Assembly: GCA_024693065.1 (NCBI GenBank)
Contig: JAILLP010000004.1
Location: 186,001 to 250,000 of the forward strand
Direction: 5' to 3'
DNA length: 64,000 bases
Source: Paludibacteraceae bacterium
Lineage (GTDB): Bacteria; Bacteroidota; Bacteroidia; Bacteroidales; Paludibacteraceae
Positions within the stretch are counted from its first letter, which is position 1. The number at the start of each line of letters is the position of its first letter. The notes beneath the pieces were generated by a model. The model had not been told where the DNA came from and made no database searches. It was given only the letters and a program-made list of their open reading frames with translations. The translations under genes were made by a program, and so were the position numbers. Positions 44,137-54,535 of this stretch are shown one piece after another.

Positions 44137-45657
44137 ATGGCAGAAAGAAAAGTTCGTGTGCGTTTCGCACCAAGTCCGACTGGACCATTGCATATTGGAG
44201 GTGTAAGGACATGCTTGTACAACTATTTGTTCGCTAAGAAGAACGGTGGCGATTTGCTGCTTAGGATCGAGGATACCGACTCCCAGCGTTTCGTCCCGGG
44301 AGCGGAAGAGTATATCATCGAAGCCTTCAAATGGTTGGGCATCACTTTCGACGAAGGTGTGGGCGTGGGTGGCCCTAATGGACCGTACCGCCAGAGCGAG
44401 CGCCGCGATATTTACAAGATATATGTGAAGCAGTTGATCGAGAGCGGTCATGCGTATTATGCATTCGACACGCCGGAGGAGTTGGAGGCGAAACGTAACG
44501 CTATCCCTAATTTCCAATATGACTCGCATACCCGTATGCAAGGGGTTAACTCCTTGACGTTGAGCGAGGAGGAGGTGAACCGACGCATTGCGGCCGGTGA
44601 GAAGTATGTGGTGCGTATCAAGGTGGAGCCGGATGAGGACATCGAGGTGGATGACTTGGTGCGTGGCAAGGTGGTCATCAATTCCAATATCTTGGACGAC
44701 AAGGTTTTATACAAGGCGGCGGATGAGTTGCCTACCTATCACTTGGCGAATATTGTGGACGACCACTTGATGGAGATCACCCATGTGATCCGTGGTGAGG
44801 AGTGGTTGCCTTCCGCACCGCTCCATGTGTTGCTCTATCGTTACTTGGGATGGGCGGATACGATGCCTCGTTTCGCACACTTGCCGTTGTTGCTCAAGCC
44901 TGAGGGCAATGGTAAGCTGAGCAAGCGTGATGGTGACAAGCTGGGCTTCCCAGTCTTCCCGCTGCAGTGGAAGGATCCTAAGAGCGGTGACATCTCTTCG
45001 GGCTACCGCGAGTCTGGCTACTTGCCTGAGGCGGTTGTCAACTTCCTCGCGTTGTTGGGCTGGAACCCAGGCAACGACCAGGAGATGCTCTCGATGGACG
45101 AACTGATCGAGCTCTTCTCCATCGACCGTATCAGCAAGTCTGGCGCCCGCTTCAACTACGAGAAGGGCAAATGGTTCAACCATGAGTACCTGATTAGAAA
45201 ATCTGACGAGGAGGTTGCGCATATGTTCGAGCCTATCCTGAAGGAGAAGGGCGTCACTTGCGCATTCGATAAGCTGAAGTACATCGTTTCTTTGGTGAAG
45301 GAGCGTATCACGTTCCCGTCCGACTTGTGGGAGCAGGCAAGCTTCTTCTTTGAGGCGCCGACCGCATACGATGAGAAATCGTTGAAGAAACGTTGGAAAG
45401 AGGAGAGCCCTCAGTGCCTGCGCGAGTTGGTGGAGGTGTTGAAAGGTATTGATGATTATTCTAAGGTTAATGAAAACGAACAATTGGTGCTCGATTGGGT
45501 AGCTTCTAAAGGCTACAATTTGGGTACGGTGATGAACTCTTTCCGTATCACCCTTGTGGGTGCGGCGAAGGGTCCACATATTTTCAACATTATAGATATT
45601 CTTGGTAAAGAAGAAACAATAGCCCGTGTGAACAGGGCGTTGGAGGTAATTAAATGA
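44137..45657 (+). CDS. gltX: Glutamyl-tRNA synthetase
   Basis: 506 residues from [10 protein letters not shown]; the frame opens at 44080, but those codons cover the promoter. Class I aminoacyl-tRNA synthetase: HIGH-type motif [23 protein letters not shown] motif [12 protein letters not shown] (KMSKS equivalent), zinc-less anticodon-binding helical C-terminus. It charges tRNA-Glu for translation and tetrapyrrole synthesis. The stop is followed one base later by the kdtA start, so the two are one operon. Confidence 0.94.
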   Translation: MAERKVRVRFAPSPTGPLHIGGVRTCLYNYLFAKKNGGDLLLRIEDTDSQRFVPGAEEYIIEAFKWLGITFDEGVGVGGPNGPYRQSERRDIYKIYVKQLIESGHAYYAFDTPEELEAKRNAIPNFQYDSHTRMQGVNSLTLSEEEVNRRIAAGEKYVVRIKVEPDEDIEVDDLVRGKVVINSNILDDKVLYKAADELPTYHLANIVDDHLMEITHVIRGEEWLPSAPLHVLLYRYLGWADTMPRFAHLPLLLKPEGNGKLSKRDGDKLGFPVFPLQWKDPKSGDISSGYRESGYLPEAVVNFLALLGWNPGNDQEMLSMDELIELFSIDRISKSGARFNYEKGKWFNHEYLIRKSDEEVAHMFEPILKEKGVTCAFDKLKYIVSLVKERITFPSDLWEQASFFFEAPTAYDEKSLKKRWKEESPQCLRELVEVLKGIDDYSKVNENEQLVLDWVASKGYNLGTVMNSFRITLVGAAKGPHIFNIIDILGKEETIARVNRALEVIK

Positions 45658-45658
45658 C

Positions 45659-46891
45659 ATGGTTAAGTTGTTGTACAATTTAGGTATGCTCATATACCAT
45701 TTCGGTGTGTGGGTAGCCTCTTTTTGGAACGAAAAGGCTTCCAAATTCTGCAAGGGTAGGCAAGGTGTGCTTGAATACATTGCGGAGAAAGTGGACAGGA
45801 ACAGCAAGTATGTCTGGGTCCATGCCGCCTCTTTGGGAGAGTTTGAGCAGGGACGTCCAATTATTGAGAAACTTAGGCAGATGAAGCCTGAGTACAAGAT
45901 TATCCTTACGTTTTTCTCCCCATCCGGTTATGAGGTCAGGAAGAATTACGAGGGGGCGGATATCGTGTGTTACCTCCCTATCGACACGTCATGGAGTGCG
46001 AACCGCTTCTTGGATGTCGTGAATCCGTCGTATGCGATCTTCATCAAGTACGAGTTTTGGATGAATTATATCGTCGGATTGAAACGGAGGAAAATACCTA
46101 CTTACATTGTCTCGGCCATTTTCCGCCCGAGCCAGGTATTCTTCAAGTGGTATGGTTTCTGGTATCGGAAAGTGCTTCACTGTTTCACCCATTTGTTCGT
46201 CCAGAATCAGGTCTCGTTGGATTTGCTCTCTTCTATAGGCGTGAAGAATGTCTCATTGACGGGTGACACCCGTTTCGACCGTGTCGCTGACATCGCAGCC
46301 AAGTCCAAGGAGTTGCCTATCGTCTCTGCGTTTGCGCAGGGCTCCAAGGTAATTGTAGCGGGTAGTTCATGGCCGAAGGACGAGGATATCCTGTGCGACT
46401 ATTTCAATAATCACCCTGGTGTGAAGATGATTTTAGCGCCTCATGAGATCCATCAGGCTCATTTGGATAGCATCGTCTCTAAACTGAAGCGCCCGTATGT
46501 CTTTTATAAGGATACGGACGAGGTGGCTGTTGCTAAGGCGGATTGTTTGATAATCAACTGCTTCGGATTGCTTTCCTCCATCTATAAGTATGGGGAGGTG
46601 GCCTATATCGGTGGCGGTTTCGGCGTGGGAATCCATAACACGTTGGAGGCGGCTGTCTATGGCATGCCGGTGCTCTTCGGACCTAATTACGGACGTTTTC
46701 AGGAGGCTGTGGATATGGTGAAACGCGGTGGTGCGTTCTCCATCCAAAACGCTGGTGAATATAATGAATTGATGGATAGTCTATTAGCGGAGAACTCCTC
46801 GTTGCTCAAGTCTGCTTCTGCCCAAACGGCGGAATATGTGAATGAGAACCGTGGTGCGACGGAAAGGATTGTAAACGAAGTTTTTCGGTGA
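45659..46891 (+). CDS. kdtA: 3-deoxy-D-manno-octulosonic acid transferase (Kdo transferase)
   Basis: 410 residues. It adds Kdo to lipid A at the inner membrane. N-terminal membrane anchor LLYNLGMLIYHFGVWVASFW; N-terminal GT-B domain motifs WVHAASLGEFEQGRPII and LPIDTSWSANRFLDVVNPSY; C-terminal Rossmann domain with VIVAGSSWPKDEDI and YIGGGFGVGIHNTLEAAVYG then GPNYGRFQEA. Length and order match KdtA/WaaA. Co-transcribed with gltX. Confidence 0.92.
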   Translation: MVKLLYNLGMLIYHFGVWVASFWNEKASKFCKGRQGVLEYIAEKVDRNSKYVWVHAASLGEFEQGRPIIEKLRQMKPEYKIILTFFSPSGYEVRKNYEGADIVCYLPIDTSWSANRFLDVVNPSYAIFIKYEFWMNYIVGLKRRKIPTYIVSAIFRPSQVFFKWYGFWYRKVLHCFTHLFVQNQVSLDLLSSIGVKNVSLTGDTRFDRVADIAAKSKELPIVSAFAQGSKVIVAGSSWPKDEDILCDYFNNHPGVKMILAPHEIHQAHLDSIVSKLKRPYVFYKDTDEVAVAKADCLIINCFGLLSSIYKYGEVAYIGGGFGVGIHNTLEAAVYGMPVLFGPNYGRFQEAVDMVKRGGAFSIQNAGEYNELMDSLLAENSSLLKSASAQTAEYVNENRGATERIVNEVFR

Positions 46892-46928
46892 TTTTTTCGT
46901 CAAAAGGGCGAAAAAATGTTGCTTCCCG

Positions 46929-46960
46929 TTTGCTTGATTCAGTAATTAGTGCTACATTTG
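46929..46960 (+). promoter_or_regulatory. Promoter of tRNA-Ser
   Basis: TTTG (46929-46932), a 20-base spacer and TACATTTG (46953-46960), 23 bp before the tRNA. Confidence 0.7.
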
Positions 46961-46983
46961 CACTGCAAATCCGAAAGGGGTTT

Positions 46984-47070
46984 GGTGAGATGGGTGAGTG
47001 GCTGAAACCACCAGTTTGCTAAACTGACGTACGGGTTACCGTACCGGGGGTTCGAATCCCCCTCTCACCG
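46984..47070 (+). tRNA. tRNA-Ser (GCT)
   Basis: 87 nt, CCA not encoded. Acceptor GGTGAGA pairs with TCTCACC; anticodon loop TTGCTAA gives GCT; a long variable arm (GTACGGGTTACCGTAC) and T-arm GGGGGTTCGAATCCCCC are present. Confidence 0.95.
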
Positions 47071-47133
47071 CTTTTGCATTATTCATGTTAGTTCGTTTAC
47101 GAGCTAACTTTTTTTTTATAGTGATGTGGTGCC

Positions 47134-48186
47134 ATGAAAAAGAAATCATCCAAAAAGAAACATAAGGGAACCAAACGTGTCGTTTGCGCTGCGATTGTTG
47201 TCGTGGCTTTGGTTGTGGGAGGTTTTTCCCTCTACTCCCTTTTCTCTCCTAATGTACGGGTGAATGGGGACTCGAAGCATTTGCTGGTCTATGAGAACGC
47301 CACCTATAACGATGTGCTGGATTCGTTGAAAAGCATGAAGGCATTGCGTTCTGAGCTGGCCTTCCGTTTCGTCTCCAGGTTGCTGAATTATCCGGGTAAT
47401 GTGATTTCGGGACGATATGAACTGGTGGAGGGTGAGAACTCCCTCACGTTCGTCCATAAGCTTATGTATGGGCAACAGTCTCCTGTGCGTCTGACCTTCA
47501 ATAACATTCGCACGAAGAAGGATTTGGCGGAGAAGATCACCAAGAACCTTCGTATGACGCAGAGTGATATGCTCACGGCTTTGTGCGACGAGAACGTTTG
47601 CGCCAAGTATGGTACGAACCCTGAGAATGTGGTTTCCTTGTTCATCCCTAACACGTATGAGGTTTATTGGGACATCTCCCCGGAGGATCTTATCCACCGC
47701 ATGAAGAAGGAGTATGATAAGTTCTGGACGAACGAACGCTTGGATAAATTGGCGGAGGTGGGCCTGAACCAACAGCAGGTGAGTACCCTTGCCTCTATCG
47801 TCGACGAAGAGACCCGTAAGGCGGATGAGAAGCCTCGTGTGGCTGGTTTGTACCTGAACCGTTACCATCGGGGCATTCCTTTGCAGGCGGACCCTACGGT
47901 GAAGTTCGCTTTGCAGAATTTCTCCCTGAAACGTATCTACAAGGGCCATCTGGAATATGACTCGCCTTACAACACCTATAAGTATGCGGGCTTGCCTCCG
48001 GGACCGATCCGTATCCCTTCCATCGAGGCGATCGACGCGGTGCTCAATTTCGAGAACCATGATTATATCTACATGTGTGCCAAGGAGGACTTCTCCGGCT
48101 ACCATAACTTCGCCGCCACCTACGAGGCGCATCAGGCGAATGCTAACAAGTATCGGAAGGCGTTGAATAAGAGGGGAATCAGATAA
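47134..48186 (+). CDS. mltG: Endolytic murein transglycosylase MltG
   Basis: 350 residues. A Lys-rich N-terminus, a membrane anchor (VVCAAIVVVALVVGGFSLYS) and a periplasmic YceG domain. The catalytic Glu is in LASIVDEETRKADEKPRVAG, followed by LYLNRYHRGIPLQADPTVKF and the C-terminal YDSPYNTYKYAGLPPGPIRI. It cuts nascent glycan strands and sets their length. Typical size. A strong terminator follows. Confidence 0.93.
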   Translation: MKKKSSKKKHKGTKRVVCAAIVVVALVVGGFSLYSLFSPNVRVNGDSKHLLVYENATYNDVLDSLKSMKALRSELAFRFVSRLLNYPGNVISGRYELVEGENSLTFVHKLMYGQQSPVRLTFNNIRTKKDLAEKITKNLRMTQSDMLTALCDENVCAKYGTNPENVVSLFIPNTYEVYWDISPEDLIHRMKKEYDKFWTNERLDKLAEVGLNQQQVSTLASIVDEETRKADEKPRVAGLYLNRYHRGIPLQADPTVKFALQNFSLKRIYKGHLEYDSPYNTYKYAGLPPGPIRIPSIEAIDAVLNFENHDYIYMCAKEDFSGYHNFAATYEAHQANANKYRKALNKRGIR

Positions 48187-48265
48187 TTTTGAATTAAGAA
48201 TTTTGAGTTAAGAATTATGAATTAAGAGTTCGTGGATTGAACTAATGCCTTGGGCTAAATATAAT

Positions 48266-48310
48266 GGACGATGTACATCTTGGATGGTGTGTACATCGTC
48301 CTATTTTTTT
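48266..48310 (+). terminator. Intrinsic terminator after mltG
   Basis: GGACGATGTACA (48266-48277) pairs with TGTACATCGTCC (48290-48301), followed by TATTTTTTT. The preceding 48187-48250 carries 'gaattaagaat' words like the intergenic repeats. Confidence 0.75.
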
Positions 48311-48362
48311 GTGCGTTGCCTAATGACAACTGCACGTTATTCTTTCTTGTACTTATGACGGC

Positions 48363-48812
48363 TTATTTCACAGCTATCTTAGCGACCCTGCGTTCGTGTC
48401 TGCCTCCTTCGAAATCGGTGGTGAGGAAAGCCTTCACGATCTCCAACGCCTTCTCCTTGGAGATGAAGCGGGCAGGGATGCCTACCACGTTGGCGTTGTT
48501 GTGCTGGCGGCCTAATTTGGCGATTTCCACTTCCCAAGAGAGGGCGGCGCGTATGCCTTGGTGCTTGTTGCAGGTCATGGAGATACCATTGCCTGTTCCA
48601 CAGATGGCGATGCCCATGTCGCATTGCCCGTTTTCTATCGCTTCAGCCATGGGATGTGCGTAGTCTGGGTAGTCACAGCTCTCGGTCGTGTTGGTTCCGA
48701 AGTTCATGAACGCTTGTACTTGGTCTCCTAATTGCTCGATGATGTAGTTCTTCACCTCTACGCCTGCGTGGTCGTTGCAGATGCCCACCACCATGTCTTT
48801 TAATTCCTTCAT
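48363..48812 (-). CDS. rpiB: Ribose-5-phosphate isomerase B
   Basis: 149 residues. Interconverts ribose-5-phosphate and ribulose-5-phosphate in the pentose phosphate pathway. Motifs: VGICNDHAGVEVKNYIIE, CDYPDYAHPMAEAIENGQCD, AICGTGNGISMTCNKHQGIR (phosphate loop) and HNNANVVGIPARFISKEKAL. Normal length. It starts 27 bp after parE stops, in the same direction. Confidence 0.93.
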   Translation of the reverse strand: MKELKDMVVGICNDHAGVEVKNYIIEQLGDQVQAFMNFGTNTTESCDYPDYAHPMAEAIENGQCDMGIAICGTGNGISMTCNKHQGIRAALSWEVEIAKLGRQHNNANVVGIPARFISKEKALEIVKAFLTTDFEGGRHERRVAKIAVK

Positions 48813-48839
48813 TGTAATTGATGTTATATTTTCTCGGTT

Positions 48840-50732
48840 TTATTCGTTTGGAGCGTCCTCCTCGATTACCAGGTTCTCGATGATGAAGTCTTGGCGTTGT
48901 TGGGTGTTGTTACCCATGTAGAACTCCAGCATGTTGCTCAGGTCGTCGTCTTTCCTCATGGAGACTTGGTCGAGCCTGATATTGTCGCCGATGAATCCCT
49001 TGAACTCGTCTGGCGATATCTCTCCCAAACCTTTGAATCGGGTGATCTCCACCTTCGAGCCGGACTTCTCGAGCGTCTTGATGGCGTTGAGCCTCTCCTC
49101 GTCCGAGTAGCAGTAGAAGGTTTGTTTCTTGTCCCTCACGCGGAACAGAGGGGTCTCTAAGATGTAGACATGTCCGTTGCGCACGAGGTCGGGGAAGAAC
49201 TGCAGGAAGAAGGTGAGCAACAGCAGACGGATGTGCATTCCGTCGACATCGGCATCGGTGGCGATGATCACCTTGTTGTAGCGGAGCCCTTCCATGCCGT
49301 CTTCGATGTTTAGGGCGGCTTGGAGGAGGTTCAGTTCCTCGTTTTCGTAGACGAGCGTACGTTTCTTCCCGTAACTGTTTTCAGGCTTTCCACGCAGGGA
49401 GAATACGGCCTGCAGGTTGGCGTCGCGGCTCTTCGTGATGGAACCGCTTGCGGAGTCTCCCTCGGTGATGAAGATGCTGGTCTTCTCCTGGTCGGTGCCT
49501 TTGGTGTCGTTGTAGTGGATTCGGCAGTCGCGTAGTTTGCGGTTGCAGAGGCTCACTTTCTTCACGCGTTCGCGGGCGGCTTTGGTGATGCCGGCGATCG
49601 CTTTGCGCTCTTTCTCAGCGTCTTGTATCTTTTTCAGCAGGATATCCGCCGTGTCTTGGTTTTTGTGCAGATAGTTGTCGAGTTGCTCCTTGACGAAGTC
49701 GTTGACGAACTTGTTGATGGACACGCCATCCGTAGGGTTCATGTCTCGTGAGCCCAATTTCGTCTTTGTTTGGCTCTCGAAGACCGGCTCCTCCACGCTG
49801 ATAGAGATCGCGGCCACTATACCTGCGCGGATGTCAGGTAACTCCATGTTCTTGTTGTAGAACTCCTTGATGGTCTTGCCGATCGCCTCACGGAAGGCGG
49901 ATTGGTGCGTACCGCCTTGGGTGGTATGCTGACCGTTGACGAAGGAGTAGTAGTCCTCTCCGTACTGCATGCAGTGGGTGAAGGCTATCTCGATGTCCTC
50001 CCCCTTGAAGTGTATGATAGGGTAGAGGGGGTTCTCCACCAGGTTGGCGTTGAGCAAGTCCAGCAATCCATGTCTTGAGGTGAACTTCTGACCGTTGAAG
50101 ATCATGGTCAGACCCGTGTTCAGGTAAGTATAGTTGCGGAGCATGGTCTCCACGAACTCCTCTTTGTATTTGTAGTTACCGAATATCTTCGGGTCATTGT
50201 CCGGTTTGAAGTAGGTGATGGTACCGTTCTCGCCTTCACCGTCTATGATATCAGTGTCGCTGACGAGTACGCCACGGCTGAATTCCGCGATTCGGGTTTT
50301 CCCTTCACGGAAGCTCTGCACACGGAAGGTCTCCGAGAGCGCATTGACCGCCTTGGTACCCACACCGTTCAGTCCGACGGACTTCTTGAATGATTTATTG
50401 TCGTATTTGGCACCCGTGTTCATGATGGAGACCGCTTCCACGATCTTGCCTAACGGAATGCCTCGGCCATAGTCACGAACGGTTACCGCACCGTCCTGCA
50501 GGGTGATTTCGATCTGTTTGCCGACACCCATCCTGAACTCGTCGATACTGTTGTCTATCACCTCTTTCAGCAGCACATAGATTCCGTCGTCGTAGTGGGA
50601 ACCGTCACCCAGTTTTCCGATGTACATACCTGGGCGGAGCCTGACGTGCTCAAGACCTTCCAGGTGCTTGATGTCGTCGTCGGTGTAGTTTGCGATAGCC
50701 GCTTGCGTCTCGTTGAAATCCAATTCTGCCAT
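48840..50732 (-). CDS. parE: DNA topoisomerase IV subunit B (ParE)
   Basis: 630 residues. GHKL ATPase domain: [40 protein letters not shown]; transducer domain; TOPRIM domain with [14 protein letters not shown] and [14 protein letters not shown]. At ~630 residues without the long GyrB insertion, it fits ParE better than GyrB. It decatenates chromosomes with ParC, which is not in this window. Confidence 0.88.
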   Translation of the reverse strand: MAELDFNETQAAIANYTDDDIKHLEGLEHVRLRPGMYIGKLGDGSHYDDGIYVLLKEVIDNSIDEFRMGVGKQIEITLQDGAVTVRDYGRGIPLGKIVEAVSIMNTGAKYDNKSFKKSVGLNGVGTKAVNALSETFRVQSFREGKTRIAEFSRGVLVSDTDIIDGEGENGTITYFKPDNDPKIFGNYKYKEEFVETMLRNYTYLNTGLTMIFNGQKFTSRHGLLDLLNANLVENPLYPIIHFKGEDIEIAFTHCMQYGEDYYSFVNGQHTTQGGTHQSAFREAIGKTIKEFYNKNMELPDIRAGIVAAISISVEEPVFESQTKTKLGSRDMNPTDGVSINKFVNDFVKEQLDNYLHKNQDTADILLKKIQDAEKERKAIAGITKAARERVKKVSLCNRKLRDCRIHYNDTKGTDQEKTSIFITEGDSASGSITKSRDANLQAVFSLRGKPENSYGKKRTLVYENEELNLLQAALNIEDGMEGLRYNKVIIATDADVDGMHIRLLLLTFFLQFFPDLVRNGHVYILETPLFRVRDKKQTFYCYSDEERLNAIKTLEKSGSKVEITRFKGLGEISPDEFKGFIGDNIRLDQVSMRKDDDLSNMLEFYMGNNTQQRQDFIIENLVIEEDAPNE

Positions 50733-50850
50733 AACGATAATTCATTTATTCATAAGAACCGAAAGGGAAGCGTTTCGTTGTGTCTCTTCCCTTGGGAAGC
50801 GTCGGGTGTTTGAATTTTCCAACGCCTAATGTTTGCCTTGTTGGGTGCAA

Positions 50851-51603
50851 CTATATGATTTCCAGTTTTTTGGAGGAAATCCAACCCGTATTGCCATCTT
50901 CCATTTGGATCTCAAACCATTCGCCGATTTTGTTCTTGATCCGAACCTTCGTTCCTTCGTGTAGCACGAAGAGGTCGGTTCCTGACTCGTCCGGTGTGCT
51001 TTTTCCGGTGACGGTAGGTGCGATGATGATGGCGCTCTCGTTCTTTGTCATCGCATTGTTTTGCGCTTTAGCGTAGCCGAATGCGATGATGGAAAACACC
51101 AAGGTCACGATGGCGGAGAAGAAGGCGATCTTTTTCACCAATACTTTAGTCGAGAAAATGTATAGTCCGACGAGTATCAATGTCAGGATGAAGGCGAAGA
51201 TGCTCCATTTCGCCCAACCATTGGAAGAGGTGCCGTTTTGGATGGACTGGTTCCATTCCGAGAGGACGAACTTCTCCATGGTCTCGATTTTGTCCACGGT
51301 TTGGCTCCTTGCCATTTCGAGGTTGTACTTCGCATCCTCGTAGTCCGGCTTGATTTTGAGCGCCTTCTCGTAGTAGAGGATGGCGTAGGCGATTTCCCCC
51401 TGTTTGTACTTGGCGTTCCCCAAGTTGTAATACAAGGCGTACGAAGTGCCCTCCTTCTTCATCACTTCGGTGTAAAGGCTGTCCGCCAATGCATATTTTT
51501 CCGCCTTATAGGCTTCGTTGGCTTGCTTCATGGTGTTGGAGTCCACAGCGAATGCGCTGACGGAGAGCAGAGCCAATGTGAGTAATATAATAATTCTTTT
51601 CAT
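50851..51603 (-). CDS. batE: BatE: TPR and SH3-like membrane protein
   Basis: 250 residues. Signal peptide (MKRIIILLTLALLSVSAFAV), TPR-like helices (EAYKAEKYALADSLYTEVMK, NLGNAKYKQGEIAYAILYYE), two membrane segments (about 135-175) and a C-terminal SH3-like fold (LHEGTKVRIKNKIGEWFEIQ, GNTGWISSKKLEII). This is the order known for BatE of the 'aerotolerance' operon. Last gene of the cluster, 3 bp from batD. Confidence 0.85.
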   Translation of the reverse strand: MKRIIILLTLALLSVSAFAVDSNTMKQANEAYKAEKYALADSLYTEVMKKEGTSYALYYNLGNAKYKQGEIAYAILYYEKALKIKPDYEDAKYNLEMARSQTVDKIETMEKFVLSEWNQSIQNGTSSNGWAKWSIFAFILTLILVGLYIFSTKVLVKKIAFFSAIVTLVFSIIAFGYAKAQNNAMTKNESAIIIAPTVTGKSTPDESGTDLFVLHEGTKVRIKNKIGEWFEIQMEDGNTGWISSKKLEII

Positions 51604-51606
51604 ATT

Positions 51607-53439
51607 CTACTTTCTTACTTGTTCTTCCAATTTACCTATCACGTCCGCCGCCTGGTTGTACAGCTCGTCCATCGAGTGCTGGCTATCTGATTTGGCGAAT
51701 CGGGCGAACTCGCATGTGCTGAGGATATCCATGAATGAGCGGATGGTCTCTTCGCTTACGCTGCGGTTCTCCAGCTCCTGCTCGATGGTCTCTTTGTTGA
51801 GTTGGGAGGTCGGGATGTTTAGCTTATCGCCGATGTAGCCCCAGAGTGCTTTCATCACTTCTTCGTAGAAGGCTTCGCTTTCACCGCTCTTCAGGTAAGT
51901 GTCGGCTTGCTTCAGACGTTTCTTCGCCTGCTTGTTCGCCCTCTTGTTCTTTACCAGTGCGATGTTCGCGTTCTCCTTGATTTGCTTTCTGTAGAGCACC
52001 GCCAGTGCGATGAACAGCAAGAGCGGAATGATGTACCACAGCCAGAAGCCGAGCGTTCCGAACAGGTTCCCTTTGCTCTTCTCTACGGTCGTGTTCGTCG
52101 CATTGATGTAGCGGAGGTCCGTACCGAGGTACTTGACGTTCTCCTTGTTCGTGTAGTTGGAGATCACTTGGCTGTTGTCCGCATTGTTGTCGCCTTTCTC
52201 CACGTTCAGCGTGAACGATTTTGTTTTCAGCGTGTTGTAGCGCTTCGTGTTCAGGTCGAAGTAGGAGAAGGTGGCGGCAGGAATCTCGAATGTTCCTGCG
52301 TGGCGTGGGATGACGAGGTAATCAATCTCCCTTGTGCCTGAGTTGCCGGTGATCTTCTGGTTCTCTTTTGGAGGGTAGGTGTCGAAGTCGGAAGGAAACT
52401 CGAACGTCGGGCTCTTCACGTACTTGAGGTTACCGCTACCCGTTATCTTCACCTTGATGGTGATAGGCTCGTAGGCTTTGACCTCCGTGCTGCTGATGTC
52501 GCTCTCCATTTTGAAGGATCCCACCGCATTGTTGAAATCGGCTGGTTTGCCCTCTGAAGGCAATGCTTTTACTTCTATCTTTGTGCCCTCTATAGGGATT
52601 ATCTTCCTGACTCTCTTCATGGTGTTGAAGATGTCGTCGAATCCCCAGAATCCTCTTCTCTGACCGCCGGTAGGTACTTGCAGGATGGCGGTGAGTTGAC
52701 CCTTCTCGATCTCGATCGGACCGCTCTTTTGTGGGTAGAGGATGGTTTGTTTCAGCTTGAATGTTTGGTATTTCACACCATTCACGACGTCCGTTCCCGG
52801 TTGTTCTTCCCTCTTCAGTTGAATATCTTTGCTGATGAAGCCTTTGTATTCAGGCATTTTGTAGTCTTCGATTTCGAGCACGTTTCCCCTGTGGTAGAGC
52901 GTGATGGTCGCCACAAGTTCCTCTTGCTCGTACACGGTCTTTTTGGAGAATGTTGTCCTAATGAAGACGTCGTTGCCTGCTGCTGCGGCGTTGGACGCTT
53001 GTCCGCTTTGGTTACCTTGCCCGTTCCCTTGTTGTGCGGAGTTCTGTCCTGCCGGCACGACCTTGATGGTGACAGCGTTGGACATGATGGTCTCTCCGTT
53101 GTGCTTGAAGCTGGAAGGGGAGATGGTGAATGTTCCCTCTTTTTTAGGCGTAAGTATGTAGGAGATGGAGAGGGATGTTTGTCTGGTGTAGCTACCGTTG
53201 GTCATGTAGACCGAGCTGGACTGTGATTGGGAAGGTCCAGCCAACACGGCGAAATCCCGTAGGTCCGGCTCCGAAATCTGGGGAGATGCGTTGGTGATGG
53301 TGTATTCAACCCTGAACTGTTGGTTCATTTCCACTACCGATGGCGCCTTGAGCGTGAATGTCACGTTGTCGTTGCTGGCCATCAGCATATTGAACCCTCC
53401 CATTAGGAGCAGTAGTGTTATCAATATTCTATTTTTCAT
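51607..53439 (-). CDS. batD: BatD-type oxygen-tolerance protein
   Basis: 610 residues. Signal peptide, then tandem beta-sandwich domains (FTLKAPSVVEMNQQFRVEYT, SISYILTPKKEGTFTISPSS, VYEQEELVATITLYHRGNVL), a membrane helix (FGTLGFWLWYIIPLLLFIAL, about 470) and a cytoplasmic helical tail ending EQVRK. Matches BatD, a periplasmic-facing scaffold in the Bat complex. An own promoter lies in the 139-bp gap after batC. Confidence 0.88.
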   Translation of the reverse strand: MKNRILITLLLLMGGFNMLMASNDNVTFTLKAPSVVEMNQQFRVEYTITNASPQISEPDLRDFAVLAGPSQSQSSSVYMTNGSYTRQTSLSISYILTPKKEGTFTISPSSFKHNGETIMSNAVTIKVVPAGQNSAQQGNGQGNQSGQASNAAAAGNDVFIRTTFSKKTVYEQEELVATITLYHRGNVLEIEDYKMPEYKGFISKDIQLKREEQPGTDVVNGVKYQTFKLKQTILYPQKSGPIEIEKGQLTAILQVPTGGQRRGFWGFDDIFNTMKRVRKIIPIEGTKIEVKALPSEGKPADFNNAVGSFKMESDISSTEVKAYEPITIKVKITGSGNLKYVKSPTFEFPSDFDTYPPKENQKITGNSGTREIDYLVIPRHAGTFEIPAATFSYFDLNTKRYNTLKTKSFTLNVEKGDNNADNSQVISNYTNKENVKYLGTDLRYINATNTTVEKSKGNLFGTLGFWLWYIIPLLLFIALAVLYRKQIKENANIALVKNKRANKQAKKRLKQADTYLKSGESEAFYEEVMKALWGYIGDKLNIPTSQLNKETIEQELENRSVSEETIRSFMDILSTCEFARFAKSDSQHSMDELYNQAADVIGKLEEQVRK

Positions 53440-53460
53440 ATCCTATTTTGTTTGCACCCA

Positions 53461-53490
53461 CAAAGGTACTAAATTACCGCTTATTCTCAA
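53461..53490 (-). promoter_or_regulatory. Internal promoter before batD
   Basis: Minus-strand TTG (53490-53488), 19-base spacer and TACCTTTG (53468-53461), 22 bp before the batD start. It could give batDE transcription separate from the moxR promoter. Confidence 0.5.
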
Positions 53491-53578
53491 TGCTTTTTTA
53501 TCGTCAATCCATTCCGTTGCCCGAGGCCTTGCGCCTGTTTGTGCGCAGGTGTCACTTCGCTTATGGCGTCGGGACAGA

Positions 53579-54523
53579 TTACCAGTTCTTCTCTATTCTC
53601 TTTCTCTGTTGGTTCTTGTCCCTTTGCAGACGAACCTTCTTCAAAGTGTTCTCCTCGTCCTTCTCCATCGCCTTCAGAATCTGTTCCGCATTCTCCTTGG
53701 AGAGGTCCGCATTTTGGTCCTTCTCTCCGTTCTTCTGGTCGGTGTCCTTACGCTCGTCCTCCTTGTCGTTTTGGTTTTGGTTCTGCTGATCCTGCTGATC
53801 CTGTTGGTTTTGGTTCTGCTGGTCTTTGTTCTGGTTCTGTTGGTTCTGTTGGTTCTGTTGGTTCTGGTTGTCCGGCGGAGTGATGTCCTTCAGAATGTCC
53901 AGCAACCTTTTCTCGTACTCCTGCGCATAGGCGAGGTTGAACCTTGTGCTGTCGTTTTTGGAGTCCATTCTCAGGGAATTCTTGTAGTCGTCGACAGCTG
54001 TCTGCACATGGGTCAGGTATTCCGCCAACTTTTTGTAATCCGCTTGGTAGCTTGCGTCCTGTCCTGCGTTAGGTTGTTCGGACTTGTTTTTCAGTTCCTC
54101 TCCAATCATGATGATGGTGTCCAACGTCGTTACTTGCTTCATGTTGGTGTTCCCTTTGTTGTGGAATGTCTTGGACAGGAATTCGTCCTCGGTTTTCTCT
54201 TTTATGTCAGGGTTTGCCATCGCGTATTTGAAGGCTCCTTTTTTGTAGGTCGAGTCGGCCAAGTCGTATCTTTTCTTTTTGCAGTATGTGCTGGCTTTGT
54301 TGTATTCCGTGGGGTAGTAGAGCGAGTCTTGGAATAGCAGCGCATTATAACGACTCAATGAGTTTTCATATTGGGACTTGTCGTAGAACTCGTTCCCCTC
54401 CTTGAGTATGTCTTCTTTTTGTGTAGGCGATAGGTTCGTTATGTTATTTATGTTAAAAATAATCAGTACCAGCATTATGAATAAAATGCCTCCGATGATT
54501 ATTAGGTATTTCTTCTTATCCAT
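53579..54523 (-). CDS. batC: BatC: membrane-anchored TPR protein with Gln/Asn-rich tail
   Basis: 314 residues. N-terminal membrane anchor (YLIIIGGILFIMLVLIIFNI), TPR helices (EGNEFYDKSQYENSLSRYNA, DSTYKKGAFKYAMANP, FHNKGNTNMKQVTTLDTIIM), then a long low-complexity tail of Gln/Asn with Asp/Glu (about 225-275) and a charged end (RKRIEKNW). The tail is probably disordered. Placement between batB and batD identifies it as BatC. Confidence 0.82.
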   Translation of the reverse strand: MDKKKYLIIIGGILFIMLVLIIFNINNITNLSPTQKEDILKEGNEFYDKSQYENSLSRYNALLFQDSLYYPTEYNKASTYCKKKRYDLADSTYKKGAFKYAMANPDIKEKTEDEFLSKTFHNKGNTNMKQVTTLDTIIMIGEELKNKSEQPNAGQDASYQADYKKLAEYLTHVQTAVDDYKNSLRMDSKNDSTRFNLAYAQEYEKRLLDILKDITPPDNQNQQNQQNQQNQNKDQQNQNQQDQQDQQNQNQNDKEDERKDTDQKNGEKDQNADLSKENAEQILKAMEKDEENTLKKVRLQRDKNQQRKRIEKNW

Positions 54524-54535
54524 AATTAGTTACAA

